Source of the DNA: Streptomyces sp. NBC_01217
Lineage (GTDB): Bacteria; Actinomycetota; Actinomycetes; Streptomycetales; Streptomycetaceae
DNA length: 64,000 nucleotides
NCBI RefSeq assembly: GCF_035994185.1
Contig: NZ_CP108539.1
Span: 79,321 to 143,320 of the forward strand
Direction of reading: 5' to 3'
Below the pieces are notes generated by a model that was given only the letters and a program-made list of their open reading frames with translations, had not been told where the DNA came from and ran no database searches. Below are positions 1 through 8,358 of this stretch, one piece after another. Made by a program: the position numbers and the translations under genes. Within the stretch, counting starts at the first letter, position 1. The number at the start of each line of letters is the position of its first letter.

Positions 1-510
1 CTTCGCCGGACCGAGACGTCCAAGCTGGACGTGGTCGACTTCGGGCGGAACCCGAAGGCTCGCCAGTTCGGCCGGTACGGCACCCTCAACGTCCGCTACG
101 GCAAGGCGAAGAAGGGGCAGCCGCCACGGCGTCGGAACGTGCTATCGGTGATGGACTGGGCCATCGAGGCGGTTGAGGACTACGTCGAGAACGTCCGGCC
201 GCGCTTCGGATTCCCCGACCATCCGGCCCTCTGGATCACTGAACGCGGGGGGCGCCTCCAGCCCGGCTCCATCAACGACCGGTTCGAGGCATACCGAGAC
301 GCCCTAAAGCTCCCAAAAGAACTAGTTCCGCACTCAATAAGACATTCTTACGTCACACATCTGACCGAGGACGGGGTCGACCGGCGCTTCATCCAACAGC
401 AGGTCGGCCACGAGTGCGACAGCTCCACCGCCATTTACACGCACGTCAGCGACGACTTCATGAACACTGCCCTGACCAAGGCCCTGGCCCCGGCGTTCGC
501 CGGGGCCTGA
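1..510 (+). CDS. Tyrosine recombinase (integrase), C-terminal part; start lies outside the window
   Basis: The frame is open from base 1, so the gene begins upstream. The visible 169 residues are the catalytic domain of a phage-integrase-type tyrosine recombinase. The HxxR box reads HSIRHSYVTHL, followed by QQQVGHE and the nucleophile context STAIYTHVS near the C-terminus. The family cuts and rejoins DNA through a 3'-phosphotyrosine. It is followed 16 bases later by an XRE regulator and then by a chain of overlapping genes, so it is probably the first gene of a mobile-element operon. The visible catalytic residues look intact; the N-terminal arm-binding domain cannot be judged. Confidence 0.9.
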   Translation, partial: LRRTETSKLDVVDFGRNPKARQFGRYGTLNVRYGKAKKGQPPRRRNVLSVMDWAIEAVEDYVENVRPRFGFPDHPALWITERGGRLQPGSINDRFEAYRDALKLPKELVPHSIRHSYVTHLTEDGVDRRFIQQQVGHECDSSTAIYTHVSDDFMNTALTKALAPAFAGA

Positions 511-526
511 CGAGGAAGGACCGAAG

Positions 527-871
527 ATGGTCGCCAAGCTGGACTACCGCTGGCACCTGCGCAAAGTCATGGCGGACCGCGAGATGTTCTCCACTACCGA
601 CCTGCTGCCTCCACTGAAGGAACGCGGCATCACGCTGTCCACGAGCCAGGTCTACCGGCTCGTTGTTGAGCGACCCGAGCGACTCAGCCTGAAGATCCTC
701 ATGGCCCTGATGGACATCCTGGACTGCACCATGGACGACCTCATCGAGCCGATCGCCGGGGCCAGCGTCGCGACGAAGCCGAAGAAGGCCGCCGCAGGCG
801 GGACCGCGGTCTCCGACGGTGTCGGTGACCTGCGGCCAAAGCGTGCTCGCATCCGGGGAGTTGACCGGTGA
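527..871 (+). CDS. XRE/Cro-C1-type helix-turn-helix regulator
   Basis: A 114-residue protein. Residues 5-75 form a compact helix-turn-helix of the Cro/C1 type; the STSQVYRLVVERPERLSL stretch contains the recognition helix, and LMDILDCTMDDLIEP is the usual last helix of this family. The tail is Ala/Lys/Arg-rich and probably disordered. An AGGAAGG ribosome-binding site sits just before the ATG. It lies between the recombinase and a zinc-ribbon protein whose GTG overlaps its stop, so it probably represses or tunes expression of the recombinase operon. The target site is not visible. Confidence 0.85.
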   Translation: MVAKLDYRWHLRKVMADREMFSTTDLLPPLKERGITLSTSQVYRLVVERPERLSLKILMALMDILDCTMDDLIEPIAGASVATKPKKAAAGGTAVSDGVGDLRPKRARIRGVDR

Positions 872-3300
872 ACGGTACTGCGGAGGAAGTCCTCGCGGAC
901 CCGGTCGGCCTGGTGGTGCGGCTCGTCGGCAACGTCGAGAAGCGCCTGGACGCCGCCCAGGTCCGCGACATTGTCTGCACGGTGGTACGTGCACGAGCCG
1001 GTCGCCGCAGCCTCGCCCAGGCACTGCACGACGACCCGTCACTCTTGCGGACCGGGCGGCCACCGGCGCCCTACTGCGTGGCGAAACTACTGATGGCCCT
1101 GCACGAGGCCGGCGCCCAGGACATCGCACTGCCCCGCTGCGGCGAGTGCGGCCGTGCATGCCGCTACGTCGGCAGCAGCACCGGAGGACGGTGGGGATGT
1201 TCTCCCTGCTTCGACAAGCCAGCCGTCTGCGCGGGATGCCATGAAGAGCGACGCGTCGTCAGCCGGGACCGTCACGGCGAGCCCCGCTGCGCGAACTGCC
1301 CGGACAACGAGGGCGATCCGCTCCAGGAACTCACCGAACTCGTCACGAGCCTCGATCCCGCCCTCAACGACGACGTGGTCCTGGCCGCACTCGGTCGAGC
1401 CACCGTCCGGCCCGCCGGCCAGCGCCGCCTGGCCTGGGCCGTCGTCGCCCGTCCCGAGCTGCTGACCAGCGCCGGTTACGAAGCACCCACCCCGGCCGCC
1501 CTGCGGTTCATCGACGAACTCGTCAAGGCCGGGGCGACCAAGGTCGTCCGACCAGCCTGCCCACGCTGCAACGGAGTGAAGGCACTGTCCAAGCTGCTGG
1601 ACGGCAAGAGGATCTGCCGGGCCTGCTTCGCCCACCACGCGGCCGTCCCCTGCTTCGGCTGCGGCGCCGAGCGTGAGCCCGCCACCCGCGACGCCGAGGG
1701 ACGACCGCTGTGTCCGAACTGCATGATCAGACAGCCCGCGAACCTGGAGGAATGCGTCGGCTGCGGCCGCCGCAAGCCCGTCGCGAACCGGCTACCTGAT
1801 GGCCCACGCTGCCAGAACTGCCGCCCGAGGATCACCGCGGAGTGCGGCATCTGCGGGCGGACAGCACTCTGCGACATGTCCCGAGCCACCGGCCAACCCT
1901 GGTGCGACCGCTGTCAGCAGCGATGGGTGGCCTGCAGCGACTGCGGCACCGTCGCCCAGTCCCGCAGCGGCACCTGGGAGACGCCGTTGTGCGCGAAGTG
2001 CACCAACCCCGACCCGGACTTCTGGGGCCACTGCCCGGTCTGCACCATCACCTGGCAGCTCAGCACCCGCCCCTGCCAGCGATGCGTCCTCGACCAGCAA
2101 GTACGCGACCTCCTCGGCGACGCCACCGGGGCCATCCGCCCCGAACTCACTCCGTTCCACGAGGCGTTGACCAGTGCCGAACGGCCGGACGTCGCCATGG
2201 CCTGGATCGCCCGCTCGAAAGCCCGAGACCTCCTGGAACGCATAGGCCGCGACGAGCGACCCGTCACCCACGAGGTCCTCGACGAACTGCCCCCGGGCAA
2301 GGTGCTGGCCCACCTGCGCAGTGTCCTGGTTGCGACCGGCGCCCTGCCACCGCGCGATGAGCGGCTCGTCGCCCTGGAGAAATGGATCACCGCGACCGTC
2401 CAGGCCCGCACCGACCTCGCCGAACGCCGGATCCTGCACGGCTACGCGGTCTGGCACCACATGCGCCGGCTCCGACGCCGCCTCGGCGATGACCACACCA
2501 CCCGGCTCCAGGACGTGAACGTGCGCTGCCACGTCACCGCGGCGAACAACTTCCTCGACTGGCTCGGCGCCGAAGGACTCACACTGGGGACCTGCACCCA
2601 GACAGACCTGGAACGCTGGATGACCGACCCCACGGTCTGCTACCGCGACGAGACCGGCCACTTCGTCCGCTGGTCGGTACAGCACCGGCATGCCCGTGAC
2701 CTGACCTACGGCACCGTCCGCTGGACCGGCCCGCTCAGCACCATCGACAGCGAGAAACGCTGGGCCGACGCCCGCCGCCTCCTCAACGACGGCACCCTGC
2801 CCACCCCGGACCGTGTCGCGGGACTGTTGCTGATCCTCTACGCACAGAAGATCGCCACCATCAGCCAACTCGCCGTCGATGACGTCCACTTCGACGGTGC
2901 CACCGTCTCCATCACGTTTGGCACCTCGCCGGTCGTCCTCCCCGCGCCGCTGGCCACCCTGGTCCGCGAGCTCGTCGCGACCCGCCGCGGCAAGGCCAAG
3001 ATCGGCACCCTGCAGGACGCCCCCTGGCTATTCCCCGGAGGGCAGCCGGGACGCCCCCTCGGCGACGACCGGATCGGCCAGCGCCTCCACAAGATCGGGA
3101 TCCGGCCCAAGCAGGACCGCTCCACCGCGCTGTTCACCCTCGCCGCCGAAGTCCCCGCAGCGATCCTGGCCCGGATGCTCGGCGTCCACATCAAAGTCGC
3201 TGTCCAGTGGCAACAGGCATCAGCAGGGGACTGGGCCGCCTACGCCGCCGACGTCGCTCAGCGAAACCCTTACCAGCACAACTCGAAAGCCCAACCGTGA
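868..3300 (+). CDS. Large zinc-ribbon protein with a catalytically degenerate tyrosine-recombinase-like C-terminus
   Basis: An 810-residue protein starting at a GTG that overlaps the upstream stop (GTGA). Residues about 90-410 carry a long series of CxxC pairs (CGECGRAC, CAGC, CPRC, CFGCG, CVGCGRRK, CGICG), consistent with five or more tandem zinc ribbons. Residues about 530-800 resemble a tyrosine-recombinase core: an LLLILYAQKIATISQLAVDD segment sits where integrases usually have YAQ..SRI..L..DD. The expected arginine there is absent and I see no convincing HxxR or terminal tyrosine, so it is probably a DNA-binding accessory rather than an active recombinase. Translational coupling on both sides points to a partner role with the integrase. 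Confidence 0.7.
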   Translation: MNGTAEEVLADPVGLVVRLVGNVEKRLDAAQVRDIVCTVVRARAGRRSLAQALHDDPSLLRTGRPPAPYCVAKLLMALHEAGAQDIALPRCGECGRACRYVGSSTGGRWGCSPCFDKPAVCAGCHEERRVVSRDRHGEPRCANCPDNEGDPLQELTELVTSLDPALNDDVVLAALGRATVRPAGQRRLAWAVVARPELLTSAGYEAPTPAALRFIDELVKAGATKVVRPACPRCNGVKALSKLLDGKRICRACFAHHAAVPCFGCGAEREPATRDAEGRPLCPNCMIRQPANLEECVGCGRRKPVANRLPDGPRCQNCRPRITAECGICGRTALCDMSRATGQPWCDRCQQRWVACSDCGTVAQSRSGTWETPLCAKCTNPDPDFWGHCPVCTITWQLSTRPCQRCVLDQQVRDLLGDATGAIRPELTPFHEALTSAERPDVAMAWIARSKARDLLERIGRDERPVTHEVLDELPPGKVLAHLRSVLVATGALPPRDERLVALEKWITATVQARTDLAERRILHGYAVWHHMRRLRRRLGDDHTTRLQDVNVRCHVTAANNFLDWLGAEGLTLGTCTQTDLERWMTDPTVCYRDETGHFVRWSVQHRHARDLTYGTVRWTGPLSTIDSEKRWADARRLLNDGTLPTPDRVAGLLLILYAQKIATISQLAVDDVHFDGATVSITFGTSPVVLPAPLATLVRELVATRRGKAKIGTLQDAPWLFPGGQPGRPLGDDRIGQRLHKIGIRPKQDRSTALFTLAAEVPAAILARMLGVHIKVAVQWQQASAGDWAAYAADVAQRNPYQHNSKAQP

Positions 3301-3872
3301 CCGATCCGAAAGTGATGCTCGCCGCTATGACCAGCACCAACGCTCCCACCTTCCACCAGATCGTCCGCCCACACGAGATCACAGCGGAACTGAGAAACGA
3401 ACTGATCGACTGCTGGATCACGGTCACCAACGCCGGCGGAGCCGCCGGCTTCCCCTTCCCACCCGTCGGCATAGAACAGGTCGGTCCCGTCGCCGACCGA
3501 CTCATCGCTGACCTGGATCCTCAACGCAGCCGACTTCTCCTCGCTGTCGTCGACGGAGTCCTCGCGGGCTGGCTGAACCTCCGCCGCGACCTCAACCCGG
3601 TCGTCGCGCACTGGGGCACCGTCAACCATGTCCAAAGCCACACAGACTTCCGCGGCCGCTCTATCGGCACCGCCCTGATGAACCGTGCCCGTGAGATCGC
3701 TCGGGACGAGATGAACCTCGAACAGCTCCACCTCGCCGCACGAGGCGGTGTCGGGCTCGAAGACTTCTACGGCCGACTCGGATGGAAGGAGATCGGACGA
3801 TGGCCCGGCGCCCTTCGGCTCGCCCCAGGCGACGACCGCGACGAGGTCCTCATGATCCTGGCGCCTCTGTGA
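3297..3872 (+). CDS. GNAT-family N-acetyltransferase
   Basis: A 191-residue protein. I chose the GTG at 3297 because it overlaps the previous stop (GTGA), as throughout this operon; an open frame extends further upstream but would overlap 90 bases more. The middle holds a GNAT core: LLLAVVDGVLAGWLNL (strands 3-4), the acetyl-CoA loop in DFRGRSIGTALMNRAREIA, and the late GLEDFYGRLGWKEIGRW segment. The family transfers acetyl from acetyl-CoA to amines. The substrate is unknown. Its place inside a recombinase operon suggests cargo or a GNAT acting on a toxin or antibiotic, but nothing in the sequence decides this. Confidence 0.85.
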   Translation: MTDPKVMLAAMTSTNAPTFHQIVRPHEITAELRNELIDCWITVTNAGGAAGFPFPPVGIEQVGPVADRLIADLDPQRSRLLLAVVDGVLAGWLNLRRDLNPVVAHWGTVNHVQSHTDFRGRSIGTALMNRAREIARDEMNLEQLHLAARGGVGLEDFYGRLGWKEIGRWPGALRLAPGDDRDEVLMILAPL

Positions 3873-4090
3873 CCCGCCCCTGCCTCCCCACCGAGGGGGC
3901 ATTCCCGGGGTTCCAATACCCGACTACACCGATACTCCTGGAGAAGCTCGCCGACAAGACCGGCAAGACCAACTTCTACAAGCTGACCGACTTCGGCATG
4001 AACGGCGCTTTCCACCTCGACAGCTCGTGGCACCACGGCTGGGAGACCGTCGCCGCCCTCATCGCCACCAGCAAGGCCACCGTCCGGTGA
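3869..4090 (+). CDS. Small conserved-looking protein of the recombinase operon, function unknown
   Basis: A 73-residue protein with a GTG start that overlaps the stop of the acetyltransferase and a stop overlapped by the next gene (GTGA at 4087). The overlaps on both sides are the main evidence that it is translated. It has aromatic patches (FPGFQYP, NFYKLTDFG, SWHHGWETV) and no signal peptide, membrane segment or cysteine motif. I do not recognise a family. Confidence 0.6.
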   Translation: MTRPCLPTEGAFPGFQYPTTPILLEKLADKTGKTNFYKLTDFGMNGAFHLDSSWHHGWETVAALIATSKATVR

Positions 4091-4207
4091 CCGGCCGCCC
4101 CCGTACGCGGCTGGAGCGTATCCGCGTCTCGGTCGGCATCGCCTCCCTGGCGCTCCAGCAGATCGAGGATGACCTCACCGCCGACGACATCGACGGCCAG
4201 GAGCTCG
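4087..4207 (+). pseudogene. 5' part of a 116-codon gene split by the Tn7-like transposon
   Basis: Starts at a GTG overlapping the previous stop. It encodes VTGRPRTRLERIRVSVGIAS and about 20 more residues, ending at the transposon end. As the sequence stands, the frame runs five bases into the transposon and stops at a TAG there (41 residues). Joining base 4207 to 11668, i.e. removing the transposon and one copy of GCTCG, gives one continuous 116-residue frame. The rest lies at 11668-11897. The product is unrecognised; the intact gene would have linked the recombinase operon to the kinase gene at 11894. Confidence 0.85.
4203..4207. repeat. Left target-site duplication GCTCG of the Tn7-like element
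   Basis: GCTCG directly before the transposon end is repeated exactly at 11663-11667. A 5-bp duplication is what Tn7-family transposition produces. Confidence 0.9.
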
Positions 4208-4283
4208 TGTAGGGTCTCAGATTTCGCTGCACAGTCTCACGCTCTGCTTCATATCGGCTGCACTTATGCAGTGGCCGTGAGAC
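4208..4283. promoter_or_regulatory. Left transposon end with candidate TnsB-binding sites
   Basis: After TGTAGG, a GTCTCA core occurs at 4214-4219 and 4234-4239 (GTCTCACG). An inverted copy CGTGAGAC lies at 4276-4283. The same core recurs in the right end. Bases 4284-4394 up to tnsA show no gene and probably hold its promoter. Confidence 0.65.
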
Positions 4284-4394
4284 AAGCAGGTCGGCGCGTT
4301 CACTCTTTCGGGCTACTTGGCTCCGAGCTCAGGCGTCCGCTCTCGACGGCGGGCAGTCTGGTCGTACGGACCACGGTCTGGGTGGGGGTACGTC

Positions 4395-5117
4395 GTGGGC
4401 ATTGCTGCGGAAGTCGTGGTCAGAGTGCGCCGCCACAATGGCGACGAGGTTGAGGAGTATGCCTGGCCGGCCGTTTCCAAGGATCTGTTGGCCTCTGCGG
4501 CGCCGTGGCGGGTATTCCGCTGGCACCGAGGGCAGAAGCACTACTCGGGTACCTACTGGTCAGCGACCATGCGCAACCACGTGATCTACGAATCCCGCCT
4601 GGAGCTAGCCCGATTGCTCTTCGCAGACTTCGATCGCAGCGTCCACGGCATCGTGGCTCAGCCCTTCCTGCTTCAGACCGTGCTGGAAGGGAAGATCCGC
4701 AAGCACATCCCGGACTATCTCCTGTTCACCGACCAGGTGCCGGTGATCGTTGACGTCAAGCCGCTCCACCGTGTGTCCAAGCCCGAGGTCGCGTTCACCT
4801 TCAATTGGACGCGGCAGGCGGTGGAGGCGCGCGGATGGAAGTACGAGGTCTGGAGCGAGCCTCCGACGGTGGAGCTGGAGAACGTCCGATTCCTGGCGGG
4901 TTACCGCCGGGACTGGCTGTTTAGCGCCGCACTGCTGGAAGAGCTTCGTGTAATTGATCTCGATGGAGTGCCCTTGGGACGGGCCGCGACCTGTCTGCCT
5001 GGCCATTCGGGACCCCAAGTCCGGTCAGTCATCCATCATTTGCTCTGGACGCAGAGTCTTGTTACCGATCTCGACCAGCCGCTCGGCCCGTCGCGCACGC
5101 TGCGGCAGCCGGCATGA
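4395..5117 (+). CDS. tnsA: TnsA-like transposon endonuclease
   Basis: A 240-residue protein. I chose the GTG at 4395, which has a GGGGG stretch about seven bases upstream; the frame is open back to 4317 but that part looks non-coding. It matches the N-terminal endonuclease fold of TnsA: a catalytic acidic residue in VIYESRLELARLL, a second in KHIPDYLLF, and the DxK of PVIVDVKPLHR, the E-D-K arrangement of a restriction-enzyme-like nuclease. In Tn7 systems TnsA cuts the 5' ends so that transposition is cut-and-paste. Its stop overlaps the start of tnsB (ATGA). Confidence 0.9.
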   Translation: MGIAAEVVVRVRRHNGDEVEEYAWPAVSKDLLASAAPWRVFRWHRGQKHYSGTYWSATMRNHVIYESRLELARLLFADFDRSVHGIVAQPFLLQTVLEGKIRKHIPDYLLFTDQVPVIVDVKPLHRVSKPEVAFTFNWTRQAVEARGWKYEVWSEPPTVELENVRFLAGYRRDWLFSAALLEELRVIDLDGVPLGRAATCLPGHSGPQVRSVIHHLLWTQSLVTDLDQPLGPSRTLRQPA

Positions 5118-7243
5118 GCAGGGCCGGGGCTCGCGTCGGAGTCGGTACGCGATTCTGCTACGACGGAGAGAGCGTCGAAGTGGTCGAGCTGGCGGCGACG
5201 ACCATGGGAAACGAGGTGGTCCTCAAGGACGGGCATGGCTGCGTCCGGCGGCTGTCCCTGAAGGAGCTGTTGTTCTCCGACCGTGCCGAGATCGTTCCTG
5301 ACCAGGCCGGTCCGTCGGCAGATGACGCTGGGGAGATCGCTTCAGTTGTCCTGAGTCAACTGCGTGATGACGAACGGCGGAAAGTCCTCGAACGAGCGGA
5401 ACATGTCCGCGAGGTCCTGACGGGCTACCGCTCGGGCAGTGCGGAACTCGCACGCTCAGGAGAACCTCGCACCGAGTACGGGCCCGGTGAGTCGGCCGAG
5501 GCCAAGTACGCGGCGAAGGCTCGGGAACTTGGGGTGTCGGTCCGCTCGGTCAAGCAATGGGTCGCGGATTTCCGGCGTCATGGTGAGGCCGGGCTTGTCT
5601 CGAAGCGCGGTTTGTCCGGGCCGACGCAGCCGTCGGTCGATGACCGTTGGGTGGAGACCGCGTTGGAGGTGATGGTCGAGCACACCGGTCAGTCGAAGCC
5701 GTCGCGGACGCTGGTGATTGAGCGGACGCGGGCCCGGGTGGTTGCCAGGTTCGGTCCGGAGGTGGTGCCGCAGCCGAGTCGAGCGACTGCGTTTCGGGTG
5801 CTGGAGGGCCTGGAGCGGAGGCATCCGCTGTTCCGGCTGAGTACGAAGCGGAACCGGGATATCGCGGATCGTCCGGAGGGTCCGTACGGGAAGCTGCGGC
5901 CGACGCGGCCGGGTGAGTATCTGCTGATGGACACCACGCGGTTGGATGTGTTCGCGTTCGATCCGCTGACGTTGAAGTGGGTGCAGGCCGAGCTGACGGT
6001 TGCGATGGACTGGTACACCCGCTGCATCACAGGGATTCGGCTGACGCCGGTGTCGACTAAGGCGGTAGATGTCAGCGCGGTGCTGTTCCAGTCGTTTCGG
6101 CCGAGGCCGGCGGGGCGGGACTGGCCGCGCGGTGCGGTCTGGCCCGAGCATGGCATCCCGCGCACGGTCCTGGTCGACGTCGAGGGTGCCGTCGGTCCCG
6201 GGCTGGCCTCGCCACCGCTGGTGCCCGAGACGCTGGTGGTCGATCATGGCAAGGTTTACGTCTCGGAGCATCTGACGAGCGTCTGCCGCCGGATGGGGAT
6301 ATCGATCCAGCCGGCGAGGCTGCGGACGGGCCGGGACAAGGGACCGGTGGAGCGGTATTTCCGGACCTTGAGGGAAGGGCTGCTTGAGGCGCTTCCCGGT
6401 TACAAGGGGCCGGACATCCACTCTCGGGGCGAGGCTGCGGAGGACGATGCGTTCTTCTTCCTGGACGAGTTGGAGGCGATGATCCAAGAGTGGACGGCGG
6501 TGGTCTATCACTGCAGGCCGCACGCGAGTCTGGTCGATCCAGGGGTGCCGGGGCTGAGGATGTCCCCAGCGAAGATGTTCGAGCACGGGATGGCCAGGGC
6601 CGGCTGGATTGAAGTCCCGCGGGACAAGGATCTGGCCTTTGAGTTCCTCGCCACGAAGTGGCGCACGGTCCAGCACTACGGGGTCGAGATCGGTCGGCGC
6701 CGCTACAACGGCCCCGGCCTGCCCGAGCCGGGACTGCGAAGCCCGTATGCCGGGCCGGTGAAGAACGGCTGGCCTTTCCAGGTAGACCCCGACGACATCA
6801 CCCGGATCTACTTCCGCGATTCGGCCACCCGGGCCTGGCACACGCTGGTCTGGGAGCACGCGCCGTCGGTTGAGATGCCGCTGAGCGAGGACGCGTTGAC
6901 ATTCGCCCGGCAGTTGGCCGCCTCGAAGTATCGCTTTCCCGACGACCGGCTCGCCGTTGCTGACTTGCTGGAGCGGTGGAACCTCGGACTGGGCACCACG
7001 ATCGCCGAGCGGCGCATGGCCCTGCGGCTCTCGCGCGAGCAGGCCGCCATCGAACTTCCGGAGAGTGAGGCGGGGACGGTCGTCTCGCTTCCGTCCGTAC
7101 GCAAGGCCCTCGGTCAGGACGAGGAGACCGCGAAACCGCAGAAGCCCGGCGCGGTGACGGAAACGGGTGATGACGACGAGGCCGATCTGGAGGACCTCGC
7201 CGAAGGGAACGACTTCTACGCCGATGCTCTGGAGGACGTGTGA
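5114..7243 (+). CDS. tnsB: TnsB-like DDE transposase (rve integrase core, Mu-type C-terminus)
   Basis: A 709-residue transposase. Residues about 130-180 form a helix-turn-helix (AKARELGVSVRSVKQWV). The catalytic triad is visible as D273 (YLLMDTTRLD), D377 (TLVVDHGKV) and E413 (KGPVERYFRTLREG). About residues 530-610 resemble the Mu-transposase beta-barrel (YNGPGLPEP, FRDSATRAWHTL). The acidic C-terminal tail is typical of the region that contacts the ATPase. In Tn7-like systems TnsB binds the ends, cuts 3' strands and joins them to the target. The gene overlaps both neighbours by four bases, so the subunits are translationally coupled. Confidence 0.95.
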   Translation: MSRAGARVGVGTRFCYDGESVEVVELAATTMGNEVVLKDGHGCVRRLSLKELLFSDRAEIVPDQAGPSADDAGEIASVVLSQLRDDERRKVLERAEHVREVLTGYRSGSAELARSGEPRTEYGPGESAEAKYAAKARELGVSVRSVKQWVADFRRHGEAGLVSKRGLSGPTQPSVDDRWVETALEVMVEHTGQSKPSRTLVIERTRARVVARFGPEVVPQPSRATAFRVLEGLERRHPLFRLSTKRNRDIADRPEGPYGKLRPTRPGEYLLMDTTRLDVFAFDPLTLKWVQAELTVAMDWYTRCITGIRLTPVSTKAVDVSAVLFQSFRPRPAGRDWPRGAVWPEHGIPRTVLVDVEGAVGPGLASPPLVPETLVVDHGKVYVSEHLTSVCRRMGISIQPARLRTGRDKGPVERYFRTLREGLLEALPGYKGPDIHSRGEAAEDDAFFFLDELEAMIQEWTAVVYHCRPHASLVDPGVPGLRMSPAKMFEHGMARAGWIEVPRDKDLAFEFLATKWRTVQHYGVEIGRRRYNGPGLPEPGLRSPYAGPVKNGWPFQVDPDDITRIYFRDSATRAWHTLVWEHAPSVEMPLSEDALTFARQLAASKYRFPDDRLAVADLLERWNLGLGTTIAERRMALRLSREQAAIELPESEAGTVVSLPSVRKALGQDEETAKPQKPGAVTETGDDDEADLEDLAEGNDFYADALEDV

Positions 7244-8358
7244 ACGACAGCAGTGTTCCGGAGCCGGACAATCTCGCCCTGTCGCGGAAGGAGGACTTCA
7301 AGGCGTTCGCCGAGAGCCCCCGCCGCAGCCGGCCCGATCTACTGACCCGCAAGCAGCTGAAGTCCCTGGCCACGCAGGCACGGGCGGACTACGACCGGCA
7401 GCGCCGGAAGTGGCACGCGAACATCGGCCCCATCAAGACACCGCAACTGGCGCAACTGCACGAGGACCTGTGGGACATCGTCGACAGCAACGAGCACGAC
7501 GGCGACAAGGCCAAGGGGGCGGTTGCCGTCGACGCGTTCCCGGGACTGGGCAAGACAACCTCGGTGCTTGCCTTCGCCCGCGACTTCCACCAGCGGGAGA
7601 TCGATGAGTCGGGCCCGTTCACAAGCCAGGGACACGAGCGGATCCCGGTCTGCCGGGTCGGGCTGACCGGGAACACCGGGATGAAGGACCTCAACCGGGC
7701 CATGCTGGAGTTCTTCGGCCACCCCGGACAGGGACGTGGCACCACCGCCCAGTTCGGACGGCGGGTGCTGGACTGCGTGTTGTCCTGCGATGTCCGACTG
7801 GTTGTTCTGGACGATCTGCACTTCTTGAGATGGGGACAGAACAGCGGCATCGAGGTGAGCAATCACCTGAAGTGGATCGCCAACGAGTTCCCGGTGACGC
7901 TGCTGATGGTGGGGGTCGAACTTGCCGAGAAGGGCCTGTTCGGCGAGGGAACCAACGGGCGCGACACCGCTCTGGCCCAGACGGGCCGTCGCACCACCCG
8001 TCTGGGGCTGCGTCCGTTCACCATCGAAGCGGAGGCCGGGCGACGGGAATGGCGGCAGATGCTGCTGGCCCTCGAACAGCGCCTCGTGCTCACCGACAAG
8101 CACCCCGGCATGCTCGCGGACGACCTGTCCGACTACCTCTTCGCCCGCAGTACCGGACACATCGGCTCGCTGATGACGCTGATCAACCGCGGCTGCCAGC
8201 GGGCGGTCCGCACCGGCGCCGAACGTCTCGACCAGGAGTTGATGGACCGGGTGAAGAACGATGAGGCATCCGAGGCGGCCCGCCTCGAGCTTCAGGCCGC
8301 GTTGGAGAAGAAGCGGCTGACCAGCCGTCCGCGATCCCGGAGCCGACGAGCCGCATGA
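7240..8358 (+). CDS. tnsC: TnsC/TniB-like AAA+ ATPase, transposition regulator
   Basis: A 372-residue AAA+ protein with a GTG start overlapping tnsB. Walker A is FPGLGKTT near residues 100-107 and Walker B is LVVLDDLHFLRW near 187-198, the form seen in TniB/TnsC proteins. The basic C-terminus ends in RSRSRR, possibly a DNA contact. In this family the ATPase polymerises on target DNA, bridges the TniQ protein to TnsA/TnsB and gives target immunity. It overlaps tniQ by four bases. Confidence 0.93.
   Translation: MNDSSVPEPDNLALSRKEDFKAFAESPRRSRPDLLTRKQLKSLATQARADYDRQRRKWHANIGPIKTPQLAQLHEDLWDIVDSNEHDGDKAKGAVAVDAFPGLGKTTSVLAFARDFHQREIDESGPFTSQGHERIPVCRVGLTGNTGMKDLNRAMLEFFGHPGQGRGTTAQFGRRVLDCVLSCDVRLVVLDDLHFLRWGQNSGIEVSNHLKWIANEFPVTLLMVGVELAEKGLFGEGTNGRDTALAQTGRRTTRLGLRPFTIEAEAGRREWRQMLLALEQRLVLTDKHPGMLADDLSDYLFARSTGHIGSLMTLINRGCQRAVRTGAERLDQELMDRVKNDEASEAARLELQAALEKKRLTSRPRSRSRRAA

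Noticed and set aside
1792..2889. 365-codon minus-strand open frame
   Set aside because: Antisense to the zinc-ribbon protein, low-complexity Gly/Val/Ala translation, no motif.
5456..6859. 467-codon minus-strand open frame
   Set aside because: Lies wholly antisense to tnsB with an Arg/Pro-rich composition typical of GC-rich shadow frames.
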